Origin: Methylobacterium currus
Lineage (GTDB): Bacteria > Pseudomonadota > Alphaproteobacteria > Rhizobiales > Beijerinckiaceae
Direction: 5' to 3'
Length of the DNA: 64,000 nt
Assembly: GCF_003058325.1 (NCBI RefSeq)
Contig: NZ_CP028843.1
Coordinates: 5,871,001 to 5,935,000, forward strand
Below the pieces are notes generated by a model. That model had not been told where the DNA came from. It did not search any database and worked only from the letters and a program-made list of their open reading frames with translations. Both the position numbers and the translations under genes were made by a program. Below, piece by piece: positions 56,534 to 64,000 of the stretch (positions within the stretch are counted from its first letter, which is position 1; each line of letters starts with the position of its first letter).

Positions 56534-57139
56534 TCAAGGAAGCGGGAGCGCGTCGCTCGTCAGGCGGGCGACGATCGCCCGGACCTCGCTCCGGTCGGCC
56601 GGCGCCAGGTCGACCGAGCGGTGGATCGACAGGCCCTCCATCATCGCGTCGAGGGCGCGGGCGGTCTCCGGGGCGAAGTGCTGCTCCAGAGCCGCCCGGC
56701 TCTTGCCCATCCAGCCCTGCATCACGCGGCGGAAGGCGGGCACCCGGGCGGCATAGGCGTAGAGCTCGTAGCTCAAGAGCAAATTACGGGGCGTGGCCCA
56801 GCTCTCGTCGACGACGAGGTCGATCACCGCCTCGCAGGCCTCCGCGCGGGTTGTGGCGGCGGCGAGCCGCTCGGTGAACCGGGTCGCCACATCGTCGGCC
56901 AGCAGCGTGAAGGCCGCGGTCAGGAGGTCGTCGAGGCCCGCGAAATGGTAGGTCATCGAGCCGAGCGGGACATCCGCCGCCGCGGCGATCCGCCGATGGG
57001 TCGTTCCGGCGACGCCGTGCTCGGCGATCGTGTCGAGGGCGGCCCGGAGGATGCGGGCGCGGCGGTCGGGATCGTGGCGGCGGGTGACGGCGGGCAAGCG
57101 GGTCTCGCGTCGGTTGGCTTCCGCATCCGATATGTACAT
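56534..57139 (-). CDS. TetR-family regulator divergent from an acetyltransferase
   Basis: 201 residues. [43 protein letters not shown] near the N-terminus and a TetR_C-type domain. A perfect palindrome overlaps its own start codon, so it most likely represses itself and the gene at 57181. Confidence 0.88.
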   Translation of the reverse strand: MYISDAEANRRETRLPAVTRRHDPDRRARILRAALDTIAEHGVAGTTHRRIAAAADVPLGSMTYHFAGLDDLLTAAFTLLADDVATRFTERLAAATTRAEACEAVIDLVVDESWATPRNLLLSYELYAYAARVPAFRRVMQGWMGKSRAALEQHFAPETARALDAMMEGLSIHRSVDLAPADRSEVRAIVARLTSDALPLP

Positions 57140-57145
57140 ATGTAC
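57131..57145. promoter_or_regulatory. TetR operator palindrome
   Basis: GTACATATGTAC (57134-57145) is a perfect 12-bp palindrome; it overlaps a second one, TATGTACATA (57131-57140). AT-rich in GC-rich surroundings, over the TetR start and 36 bases before the acetyltransferase ATG. Confidence 0.75.
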
Positions 57146-57180
57146 GCATCGCGGCCGCAAGCCAACGACAGCGAGGAACC

Positions 57181-57735
57181 ATGACGGGCCAGAAGCAGAA
57201 GATGCTCGCCGGCGAGCTCTACATCGCCGACGATCCGGAGCTGGTGGCCGACAACCGGCGCATCTCGGAATGGATGGACCGCTACAACGCCCGCAACACC
57301 CTGAGCCAGCCGGAGCGGCAGGCGCTGTTGGCGGAGGCCTTCGCCCGGGTGGGCGAGGGCTGCAACATCCGTCCGCCCTTCCATTGCGATTACGGCTACA
57401 ACATCAGCCTCGGCCGCGGCGTTTTCCTCAACTTCAATTGCTGCATCCTCGACGTGGTGCAGGTGACGATCGGCGACATGACGCAGATCGGGCCGGGCGT
57501 GCAGATCCTCACCGCCGACCACCCGCGCGATCCGGCCCGACGCCGGCAGATGCTCGAATTCGGCCGGCCGGTCGTCATCGGGGCGAATGTCTGGATCGGC
57601 GGCGGGGCGATGATCCTGCCGGGCGTGACGATCGGCGACGACGCGATCATCGGGGCGGGCAGCGTGGTCACCCGCGACGTGCCGGCGGGCGGGGTCGCGG
57701 TCGGCAACCCGGCGCGGTTGCGGGGGACGCCATAG
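57181..57735 (+). CDS. Sugar O-acetyltransferase (maltose acetyltransferase/NodL type)
   Basis: 184 residues. Left-handed beta-helix with hexapeptide repeats; transfers acetyl from acetyl-CoA to a sugar hydroxyl. N-terminal Mac domain (KMLAGELYIADDPELVADNR), then FHCDYGYNISLG, catalytic His in TADHPRDPARR, and PVVIGANVWIGGGAMILPGV. Complete. Under probable control of the divergent TetR repressor, suggesting a detoxifying or inducible role rather than housekeeping. Confidence 0.88.
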   Translation: MTGQKQKMLAGELYIADDPELVADNRRISEWMDRYNARNTLSQPERQALLAEAFARVGEGCNIRPPFHCDYGYNISLGRGVFLNFNCCILDVVQVTIGDMTQIGPGVQILTADHPRDPARRRQMLEFGRPVVIGANVWIGGGAMILPGVTIGDDAIIGAGSVVTRDVPAGGVAVGNPARLRGTP

Positions 57736-57840
57736 CGGGTCTCGCTCCGAACCCTGTTCGACCGTTCAAGGATTGGTCCCGCCCGCCGGCTCATCCGGCG
57801 GTGGCGGGTGGGACAAGTCGGGACGCACGCGAACGGCCCC

Positions 57841-58296
57841 TCACTCCTCCGGCCGGCGCACCACCAGCAGGTTGGCCACGAGCACCTGCACCGCCTCGCC
57901 GTGCTGGTCGAGCGTCGTGGTGCGCACCCTTGCGAGGCCCTGGCTCGGCCGCGAGCGGGAGGGGCGCACCTCGATCACCTCGCTTTCTAGCCGGATCCTG
58001 TCGCCGGGGCGCAGGGGCTTGGGCCAGCGCAGCTCGTCCATGCCGGCCCCGATGATGCCGCCGGCGAGCCGCAGATCGCTGTCGACGAGGAGCCGCATGG
58101 TGAGGGCCGCGGTGTGCCAGCCGCTCGCCGCGAGGCCCCCGAAGAAGGTCGTCGTGGCCTTGTTTGCGTCGAGGTGGAAGGGCTGCGGGTCGAAGTGCGT
58201 CGCGAAGCGGACGATGTCGGCCTCGGTCACCGTGATCTCGCCCGAGCCATAGACCTGGCCCGGCGCCAGGTCTTCGAGATACAGATCTCGCGTCAT
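57841..58296 (-). CDS. MaoC-type (R)-enoyl-CoA hydratase
   Basis: 151 residues, single hot-dog domain. The hydratase motif is visible as FATHFDPQPFHLD (catalytic Asp/His) plus FGGLAASGWHTAAL. Hydrates an enoyl-CoA. Three bases from the MATE gene upstream on the same strand, so probably co-transcribed, although the two functions are unrelated. Confidence 0.88.
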   Translation of the reverse strand: MTRDLYLEDLAPGQVYGSGEITVTEADIVRFATHFDPQPFHLDANKATTTFFGGLAASGWHTAALTMRLLVDSDLRLAGGIIGAGMDELRWPKPLRPGDRIRLESEVIEVRPSRSRPSQGLARVRTTTLDQHGEAVQVLVANLLVVRRPEE

Positions 58297-58299
58297 CGC

Positions 58300-59682
58300 C
58301 TATTCCCCTCCCGCAGCCACGAGGACGGGCGCCGCCCGCTCTCCGCGAAACCAGACCCCGGCGGCGACAGCGCCGGCATTGATGAGCCCGAGCGCGGCAA
58401 GGCCGAGGCCGAGGGCCAGGAAGACCCCGTCGAGCCCCAAGCCGAGGCGCAAGGCCAGGACGCCGCCGCCGATCGACACAGCCATGCGGGCAAGCCCCGC
58501 CACCAGGGGCCAGCCGACCCGGCCCGCCCCCTGCGAGGCGAAATAGAGGGCGAGCCCGATCCCGGCGAAGCCGTAGAACGGCCCGACGAGATGGAGGTAG
58601 CGGCTGCCGGTGCCGAGCATCTGCGGATCGTGCCCGAACAAGGTGAGGAACGGGAGCGGCCACAGGGCGGCGGCAAGGCCGATCGCCTCCGTGAGAGCCC
58701 CGGCGATCGCCGCGCCGGTCCAGGCCACCTTGAGCGCGCGGGTCCGGTCGCCGGCGCCGATGCAGGTGCCGACCATCGCGCCGATCGGCGCGCCGAGGCC
58801 GAAGACGAGCGGCACCAGCAGGTATTCGAGCCGCGCCCCCGTGCCGTAGCCCGCGACTGCGGCCGGGCCGGCCGCCCCCGCGAAGGCGGTGGCGGCGGCG
58901 ATGGTGATGTTGGTCGTCGCGCTGACGATCGACGAGACGGCGCCGATCCGCAGGATGTCGCGCAACGGCGGCCAGGCGAGGCGCGGCGGGCGGGGGCTCG
59001 GCCGCAGCAGCCCGCGCCCGGCCCAGAGATGATGGGCGAACACCACCGAGCCGGCGGCGTAGTAGCCCAGCACCGCGACACCGCCGCCGACGATGCCGAG
59101 GCCCGGAACCGGCCCGAGACCGTAGATCAGCGCCGGCGAGAGCGGCACCAGCACGGCAGCGCCCACGCTGATGACGATCGCCGGCAGTGCCATGTTGCCG
59201 GTGCCGCGGATCACGGCGGCGAGCGCGTTGAACCACCAGACCAGCACCGCGCCGCAGAAGACCACGCCGCCATAGGTGGCGGCCGCGTCGAGGGAGGCGC
59301 CCTCCCCGCCCATCGCCCGGTAGAGCGCCGGCCCGAAGGCGAGTTCGAGCGCCGTGGTGAGAAGGCCGAGGACGAGGGCGATGGCGGCGGCGTACCATGG
59401 CAGCCTGTCGGCCTCCTCCCGCCGCCCGGCCCCCAAGGAGCGGGCCACCGCCGACAGGATGCCGCCCCCCATGGCCCCGGCGGAGATCATCTGCACCAGC
59501 ATCAGCACGGGGAAGACCAGGGCCATGCCGGCCAGCGCGTCGGTGCCGAGACCGGCGACGAAGGCGGTCTCGATCAGCCCGACCAGGGCCTGGACTAGCA
59601 TCACGACGACGTTGGGCGCGGCGAGGCGCAGCAGCGTCGTCCCGATCGGGGCGTGAAGCAGGCGGTGGGTGCGCGCGTCCAT
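58300..59682 (-). CDS. MATE-family multidrug/metabolite exporter
   Basis: 460 residues, 12 predicted membrane helices in two homologous halves (PIGTTLLRLAAPNVVVMLVQ and PLRDILRIGAVSSIVSATTN). Cation-coupled exporter of the inner membrane. An AGGAG precedes ATG 59682, which gives the usual short N-terminus; the frame is open to 59736. The substrate cannot be told. Confidence 0.88.
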   Translation of the reverse strand: MDARTHRLLHAPIGTTLLRLAAPNVVVMLVQALVGLIETAFVAGLGTDALAGMALVFPVLMLVQMISAGAMGGGILSAVARSLGAGRREEADRLPWYAAAIALVLGLLTTALELAFGPALYRAMGGEGASLDAAATYGGVVFCGAVLVWWFNALAAVIRGTGNMALPAIVISVGAAVLVPLSPALIYGLGPVPGLGIVGGGVAVLGYYAAGSVVFAHHLWAGRGLLRPSPRPPRLAWPPLRDILRIGAVSSIVSATTNITIAAATAFAGAAGPAAVAGYGTGARLEYLLVPLVFGLGAPIGAMVGTCIGAGDRTRALKVAWTGAAIAGALTEAIGLAAALWPLPFLTLFGHDPQMLGTGSRYLHLVGPFYGFAGIGLALYFASQGAGRVGWPLVAGLARMAVSIGGGVLALRLGLGLDGVFLALGLGLAALGLINAGAVAAGVWFRGERAAPVLVAAGGE

Positions 59683-60150
59683 CCGGCGGCACTCCTTCTG
59701 TGAGTCAGCGCGCCCGGCCGGTCCGGCGCCGAGCAAGTAGTGGCATATGCAAGTTTTTCGTCAAGCGGGCTGGCAGGGGCAGTGCGGGTCAGTGAGCGCG
59801 CAAATGGGAAACATTGGTCGCCTGCCGACCGGCACTCACGCTCGCCACGTAAAGATCGAGGTCGTCGGTCACCCCGAGCGATCGAAACTCGGGTCGACGC
59901 GCGGCCGAGCCGCTCGCGACGGTCGTCCCGATGCAATCGCGTACGAAACGTCGGAAGACACCTCAGATGCGGGTGCGACCCGGCTCAGCGAATGGCCGGA
60001 CGAGCTTGGATGTCTCGGCGAGGACGTGTGGGATGGTCGCGATCGACGTTGCATCGCCTAAAGTGCGTTGCAGCAAAGATAAATCCTCGATCATATTGGC
60101 TTGAGTCCGCTCGTGGCGCAAAATATATTAATGTGACGCAAGACTTGCGG
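59683..60150. other. Non-coding gap between MATE gene and a broken small gene
   Basis: About 470 bases, of lower G+C toward 60100-60150 (a short ATTAATATATTTT-like run on the minus strand). Only shadow frames; no repeat, tRNA or terminator recognised. Confidence 0.4.
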
Positions 60151-60468
60151 TCAGAAGCGCCATGAGATTAGTGTCGAGTATGATAGGTGTATCTCTCGAT
60201 GCGTCGGCTCCCGGTTCTCCGACGAGAGCATTTCTCCCGTGCGATCGTCGATCGTAAAAACTTTGTATGTTCGGCTGAGGACGCGCTCGCGCGCAGAAGA
60301 TCCCGGGCTATTCCGTTCCTCATCCCAGGGATACGAGACCCCGACAGTGATACGCTACGTATCGTCGCTCTTCCTGATCTCCTCGAGACTGAGGTGGCGC
60401 AGATCCTCGTCTGCGTGAACCTCCGCGATCCAGTTCTTCGCGGTGGCGATGGCTTGCCTGGCAACCAT
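60151..60468 (-). pseudogene. Small soluble protein gene interrupted by a single in-frame TAG
   Basis: From ATG 60468 the frame reads MVARQAIATAKNWIAEVHAD and EDLRHLSLEEIRKSDDT, then TAG (60357-60355), then RITVGVSYPWDEERN and RTYKVFTIDDRTGEMLSSEN to a TGA at 60151. The two halves look like one continuous 105-residue protein in which DDTWRITVGV would be natural, so a TGG Trp codon has probably become TAG. I recall similar small proteins of unknown function in bacteria with a 'WRITVGFSRPW' core. Lower G+C than the neighbours. Confidence 0.6.
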
Positions 60469-60584
60469 GGTTACTTCCGTCTCGCTCTTCCGATTTGACG
60501 GTGCGGAGCCGTCGGTCACGGTCGCTCCTCAGGTTGAATCGATACCGGTGGGCCGCCCGGAACCCTACAGACGAGGCCCGAGCG

Positions 60585-61529
60585 TCACGCCGAATTTCTC
60601 CGACGCTCCAGCTCTCCTCCGCCGGCGCCCTCCAGAGCCGCCAGGCGCTCCGCCTCGACGGAAGCGAGGTCGAAATCGTCCTCCGGCACGCGGGGCAGGA
60701 AGCGTTCGACCTGCTCGCACAGCACGATATCCGGGAGGATCCGCTCGACGTAGCCCCAGTCGAGATTGGACGACCAGATGAAGTGGACCTCGCGAAACGT
60801 CTCGGCCAGCATCGCGGTCAGGCCGTTCGGGGAGAAGTTGGCGCAGGAATCGCCGAACAGCACCAGGGTGCGGGGATCGGCGTCGGCCGAGCGGTTGCGG
60901 TAGACCGCATGGGCGCCGCTATGCAGCTCGCCGAGGCGGCCGGCGGCCGCATAGGCATCGATGAGGCGGCCGCCGCCGACCCGCTCGGCATCGCGGAAGA
61001 GCTGGTAGTTGCGCACAGTCTCGAGCGGCGGCGCATCGAGCTTGTTGCCGATGTCGAGCACGGCCTCGAATTCGTGGAACGGCCGCGCCAGGAAGTCGGC
61101 GCGCGGGGTGGCGCCGCAGGCCCGGCAGACCAGCCGGTAGGCGAGCAGGCAGCCATGGATGGTCCAGTGCGTGTCGGTCCGGTAGTAAAGGGGCTCGTCC
61201 CGCTGCGCCCGCATCGGCCCGAGGAGGTCGATCCAGGCCCGGTGGCCCGGCCAGGACCAGCGCATCAGGGTGCCGAGGCGGCGGGCCGGCCCGTGGCGCG
61301 GGTCGAGGGCGAGGCCGTCGAAGCGGTCCTCGTAGATGCTGAGCTTCTCGGGCACCACCAGGTGCAGGTAGCGGGTGCCGAGGCCCTGGCCGCGGCGGAT
61401 GCGCCGCAGGATCTGGCGGCGCCACTGGCGCAGGACCCGGTCCATCGGGCGGATCCGCCGGTACTGGTCCGCGACCTCGTTGGTGCCCCCGGTGAGGAAG
61501 AGCCAGCCGTCCTTGCCCGCGTGATACAT
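60585..61529 (-). CDS. AlgX/AlgJ-like SGNH polysaccharide O-acetyltransferase-type protein
   Basis: 314 residues. GKDGWLFLTGG start, catalytic DxH in YYRTDTHWT (about 115-123) and the GDS Ser block in LVLFGDSCANFS (about 224-235) match the AlgX/AlgJ SGNH domain that acetylates exopolysaccharide. No signal peptide is seen at the N-terminus, so it is either cytoplasmic or the true start is different. No glycosyltransferase genes adjacent. Confidence 0.75.
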   Translation of the reverse strand: MYHAGKDGWLFLTGGTNEVADQYRRIRPMDRVLRQWRRQILRRIRRGQGLGTRYLHLVVPEKLSIYEDRFDGLALDPRHGPARRLGTLMRWSWPGHRAWIDLLGPMRAQRDEPLYYRTDTHWTIHGCLLAYRLVCRACGATPRADFLARPFHEFEAVLDIGNKLDAPPLETVRNYQLFRDAERVGGGRLIDAYAAAGRLGELHSGAHAVYRNRSADADPRTLVLFGDSCANFSPNGLTAMLAETFREVHFIWSSNLDWGYVERILPDIVLCEQVERFLPRVPEDDFDLASVEAERLAALEGAGGGELERRRNSA

Positions 61530-61654
61530 CCGCTGTCCTACCCGCGGCCCCGCACGGGAGGTCCGCCACTCCGAGGGGGTCTGCTACGCCGAAACGGAAA
61601 AATAAAGGTGGCCAGCGGGTCGGATCATCCGGAGCCGGATCGACGCTCGCGAAG

Positions 61655-62749
61655 TCATCGCTGCCGGACCTTGGCGCCGTAGCGGCGGCGCCACTCGGCC
61701 AGGATGCGGGGCCGGTTGCGGGCCATCCAGTCGAGATCGTTGCGGATCATCCGCGCCTCGGCATGCGGCGGGTAGAGCGGGCCCGGGCTGGAGACGCCCG
61801 GATAGGCCACGATGGCGTAGCTGCGGGCATAGAGCGCGTTGGCCTCGCGGCTCGCCGCCCAGTCCGCCACCCGCCGGGCCAGCGCCAGGTGCGGCCGGCC
61901 CGCCACGACCGCGAATCCTTCCGCCTCCCAGCCGGTGCCGTCGACCGGGACCACGATGTCGATCGGGGCGCCCGCCGCCTTCTCGGCGGCGCCCCGCATG
62001 TCGAGGGAGAGGCCCGCGGCGGCGTGGCCCGCGGCGGCGTCCTGGCAGGGGGACGACCCGCTCGGCAGGTAGGCGGCGACGTTCTGGTGCAGGGCATCCA
62101 TGTAGGCCCAGCCCGCATCCTCCCCGAACGTCTGCAGCCAGCCCGCGACGAGGAGGTAGCCGGTGCCGGAAGCTGCCGGATCCGGCATCACGATCCGTCC
62201 CTTCAGGGCGGGGCCGAGGAGGTCGCGCCAGAAGCTCGGACGCGTGATGCGCTCCCGGCCCGCCACCTCGACGTTGAAGCAGATCACCCCCAGATAGGCG
62301 TCCATTCCGGTCCAGCTGTAGGGCGGGGTCGGATCGCGGAAGAACGGCCGCAGCGCCTCGACCCCGGCGGGCCGGTAGGGATCCAGGAGGCCTGCCGCCT
62401 CGAATTGCAGCAGGCTGGTGGCCGCGACCCCGATCAGGAGGTCGGCCTGCGGCGCGGCCCGCTCGGCAAGCACGCGGTCGGTGACGATCCCGGTCGAGGC
62501 GCGTTGCCACGCGATCTCCACCTCCGGCACCGCCGCCTCGATCGCCCGGCGGATCGGGTCGAGCTGCTCGGGCTCGAGCGCCGTATAGGCGACGAGCCGG
62601 GTGCGCTCCGCCCCGGCGGCGGGCGCCAATTCGGGGATGGCCAGGACGACGACGAAGAGGACGAGGACGGCGAGGACGACCCTCGCGCGGAGCCGCCGGG
62701 CGGTCGCGCGGCGTCCGCCCCTTCCGCTGAACGATGCCGGCCTGCGCAT
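61655..62749 (-). CDS. ABC transporter solute-binding protein (Fe3+/phosphonate type)
   Basis: 364 residues. N-terminal basic stretch and strong hydrophobic segment (VVLAVLVLFVVVLAIPELAP) as signal or anchor, then a type 2 periplasmic-binding fold: RLVAYTALEPEQLDPIRRAI, LLIGVAATSLLQFEAAGLLD, MPDPAASGTGYLLVAGWLQT. This pattern is shared by iron(III) and 2-aminoethylphosphonate receptors. ATG 62749 gives a normal signal sequence; the frame is open further upstream. No permease or ATPase genes nearby. Confidence 0.78.
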   Translation of the reverse strand: MRRPASFSGRGGRRATARRLRARVVLAVLVLFVVVLAIPELAPAAGAERTRLVAYTALEPEQLDPIRRAIEAAVPEVEIAWQRASTGIVTDRVLAERAAPQADLLIGVAATSLLQFEAAGLLDPYRPAGVEALRPFFRDPTPPYSWTGMDAYLGVICFNVEVAGRERITRPSFWRDLLGPALKGRIVMPDPAASGTGYLLVAGWLQTFGEDAGWAYMDALHQNVAAYLPSGSSPCQDAAAGHAAAGLSLDMRGAAEKAAGAPIDIVVPVDGTGWEAEGFAVVAGRPHLALARRVADWAASREANALYARSYAIVAYPGVSSPGPLYPPHAEARMIRNDLDWMARNRPRILAEWRRRYGAKVRQR

Positions 62750-63031
62750 CGCGCGCTCCCTCCCGCCCGACCCGGGCTCGCTTGCTGCTTCGACGCGGGC
62801 CTCCCCTACGGGGGAAGCCCGATGAGACGCTGCGATGGCGTGCCGCACGCCCGGGCCCGGAGCCTCTCTCGCCTGGGAGGCCGCATGGTCTTGGCGCAAC
62901 TCTGGCAGTCATTGCGAGTCACACGATAGGTCGTTGATATTGCCAGTTGTTCCGTGCCGAGAGGGTACCCACCCACCCCCGACCTGCTCTAGGATGACGG
63001 CCGCACGGACCGTTTCCAGAGACGCCACGGT

Positions 63032-63733
63032 ATGACCCAACCGACTCCGCCAGTCGCCTTGATCGCGGATGACGACGACTTCTTCCGCCTCGCCGTGGTG
63101 GCGATTCTCACCCGCAGCTTCGGTTTCGCCGAGGTCGTCGAGACCGGCTCCCTCGACGCCGCCCTCGACCAGCTCTCGACCCGCCGCGGCGCCGTGACCC
63201 TGGCGCTGTTCGACCTCGCGATGCCGGGCATGGAGGGGCCCGGGAGCCTGAGCGCCGTGCGCGAATGCTTCCCGGCCGTGAAGGTGGCGGTGGTCTCGGC
63301 CTCGACCGAGCGCAACAAGATCCTCACCGCCCTCGAGGTCGGGGTCCACGGCTACGTGCCGAAGGGAATCGGCTCGGCCGAGCTGACCCGGGCGGTGGGC
63401 ATGATCCTCGACGGCCAGATCTACGTGCCGGCCTCCCTGGCCGTGCTCGACGGCGCGGGTCCGCGCCCAGCGCTCGAGGCGCGCCCCGCCGGCCTCGACG
63501 GACGGCAGGATTGGCGCCAGGACGGACGCCAGCTTCGCATCCCCGACCTGACCCCGCGCCAGCGCGACGTGCTGGCCCTCCTGGTCGAGGGGCGCTCGAA
63601 CAAGGAGATCGCCCGGCGGCTCCAGCTCGGCGAGGGCACCGTCAAGGTTCACATGGCGGCCCTCCTGCGCAGCCTCGGTGTGCAGAACCGGGCCGCGGCA
63701 GCAGTGGTCGGGGCGCGGCTGCTGGCCGATTGA
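63032..63733 (+). CDS. NarL/LuxR-type response regulator
   Basis: 233 residues. Receiver domain with acidic pocket (IADDDD), phospho-acceptor Asp in LALFDLAMPGMEG and conserved Lys in GYVPKG, a Gln/Arg-rich linker, then a LuxR HTH (LTPRQRDVLALLVEGRSNKEIARRLQ..GTVKVHMAALL). All key residues are intact. No sensor kinase is next to it. Confidence 0.92.
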   Translation: MTQPTPPVALIADDDDFFRLAVVAILTRSFGFAEVVETGSLDAALDQLSTRRGAVTLALFDLAMPGMEGPGSLSAVRECFPAVKVAVVSASTERNKILTALEVGVHGYVPKGIGSAELTRAVGMILDGQIYVPASLAVLDGAGPRPALEARPAGLDGRQDWRQDGRQLRIPDLTPRQRDVLALLVEGRSNKEIARRLQLGEGTVKVHMAALLRSLGVQNRAAAAVVGARLLAD

Positions 63734-64000
63734 ACCGGGACGTGTTGCGAGGGACATCCCACGGTTCGGCAAAGAGTCGCGAGCGACGATTGTGTGGAAA
63801 TAAAATCCCAATGTTGCTGGCGCGCTTGTCCACCCATCACCCGCACTCGTTGCGCGAAGCCAGGCGGACTTGATCCTGTCCTCTTTCATCGTCGGGCTGA
63901 GGGAGGCAGGTCGATTGATCGATACTGACCCTAGGTCATATCTTTACGACGGTTTGTATCTTGACACTGGGGCCGGCTGCTTTATCAGCTTAAGACGTGG
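63734..64000. other. Non-coding end of window
   Basis: No gene or strong repeat seen in the last 267 bases; AT content rises toward the end, as in a promoter region of a gene outside the window. Confidence 0.4.

Noticed and set aside
59747..60061. 104-codon plus-strand frame after the MATE gene
   Set aside because: Composition is arbitrary, it starts within the likely MATE promoter, and no motif is seen.
60355..60357. TAG read as pyrrolysine or another recoded residue
   Set aside because: No pyl genes or known recoding in this group are visible; a TGG to TAG mutation is simpler.

Overview
The window is about 70% G+C and densely packed. It looks like an alphaproteobacterium of the Methylobacterium group. 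The strongest pointer is a malyl-CoA lyase (53207-54181) that reads, from memory, almost residue for residue like the Methylobacterium serine-cycle enzyme MclA. Alphaproteobacterial cellulose accessory genes (bcsS, bcsN-like), two GGAAC-N16-CGTT-like promoters of the EcfG/PhyR type, uvsE and a DUF3618/holin/glycine-zipper stress cluster agree with this.

Layout. 1-2.6 kb: end of an exopolysaccharide export/polymerisation locus (Wzz/GumC-like protein, membrane polymerase). 2.6-7.2 kb: orphan antitoxin-like HTH protein, FAD monooxygenase, and a hybrid sensor kinase with a degenerate ATPase domain. 7.4-18.4 kb: cellulose locus bcsS-bcsA-bcsB-bcsZ-TPR protein-bcsN-like. 18.5-24.1 kb: minus-strand set of TRAP solute-binding protein, acyl-CoA synthetase and ThDP enzyme, with a divergent GntR regulator and an AT-rich operator-like dyad; it looks like uptake, CoA activation and C-C cleavage of an organic acid. 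24.1-35.9 kb: assimilatory sulfate locus, with cysH-cysD-cysN::sbp-cysT-cysW-cysA on the minus strand, an Lrp-type regulator in the middle, and cysJ-cysI on the plus strand.

The most unusual feature is in the sulfate locus. The sulfate-binding protein gene is fused in frame to the 3' end of cysN, with no stop codon and no usual start codon at the junction. The predicted product would hold ATP sulfurylase in the cytoplasm and the sulfate receptor in the periplasm on one chain. Both sulfur operons also carry a matching GTTC-N8-GAAC dyad upstream.

36-43 kb: peroxidase, small proteins, a low-GC secreted protein, otsA and a four-gene membrane/stress cluster. 43-45.7 kb: uvsE, a serine hydrolase and a methyltransferase. 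45.7-47.8 kb: decayed accessory DNA (DUF1348 pseudogene, long inverted repeat, AT-rich stretch, short transposase-like gene). 47.8-53 kb: Asp/Glu racemase-family gene and an RND efflux pair. 53-64 kb: mcl, htpG, a TetR/acetyltransferase divergent pair with a perfect operator palindrome, MaoC hydratase, MATE exporter, a small gene broken by a nonsense codon, an AlgX-like acetyltransferase, a solute-binding protein and a LuxR-type response regulator.

No rRNA, tRNA or CRISPR array was recognised. Family names come from reading motifs, without database searches; G+C figures are by-eye estimates.
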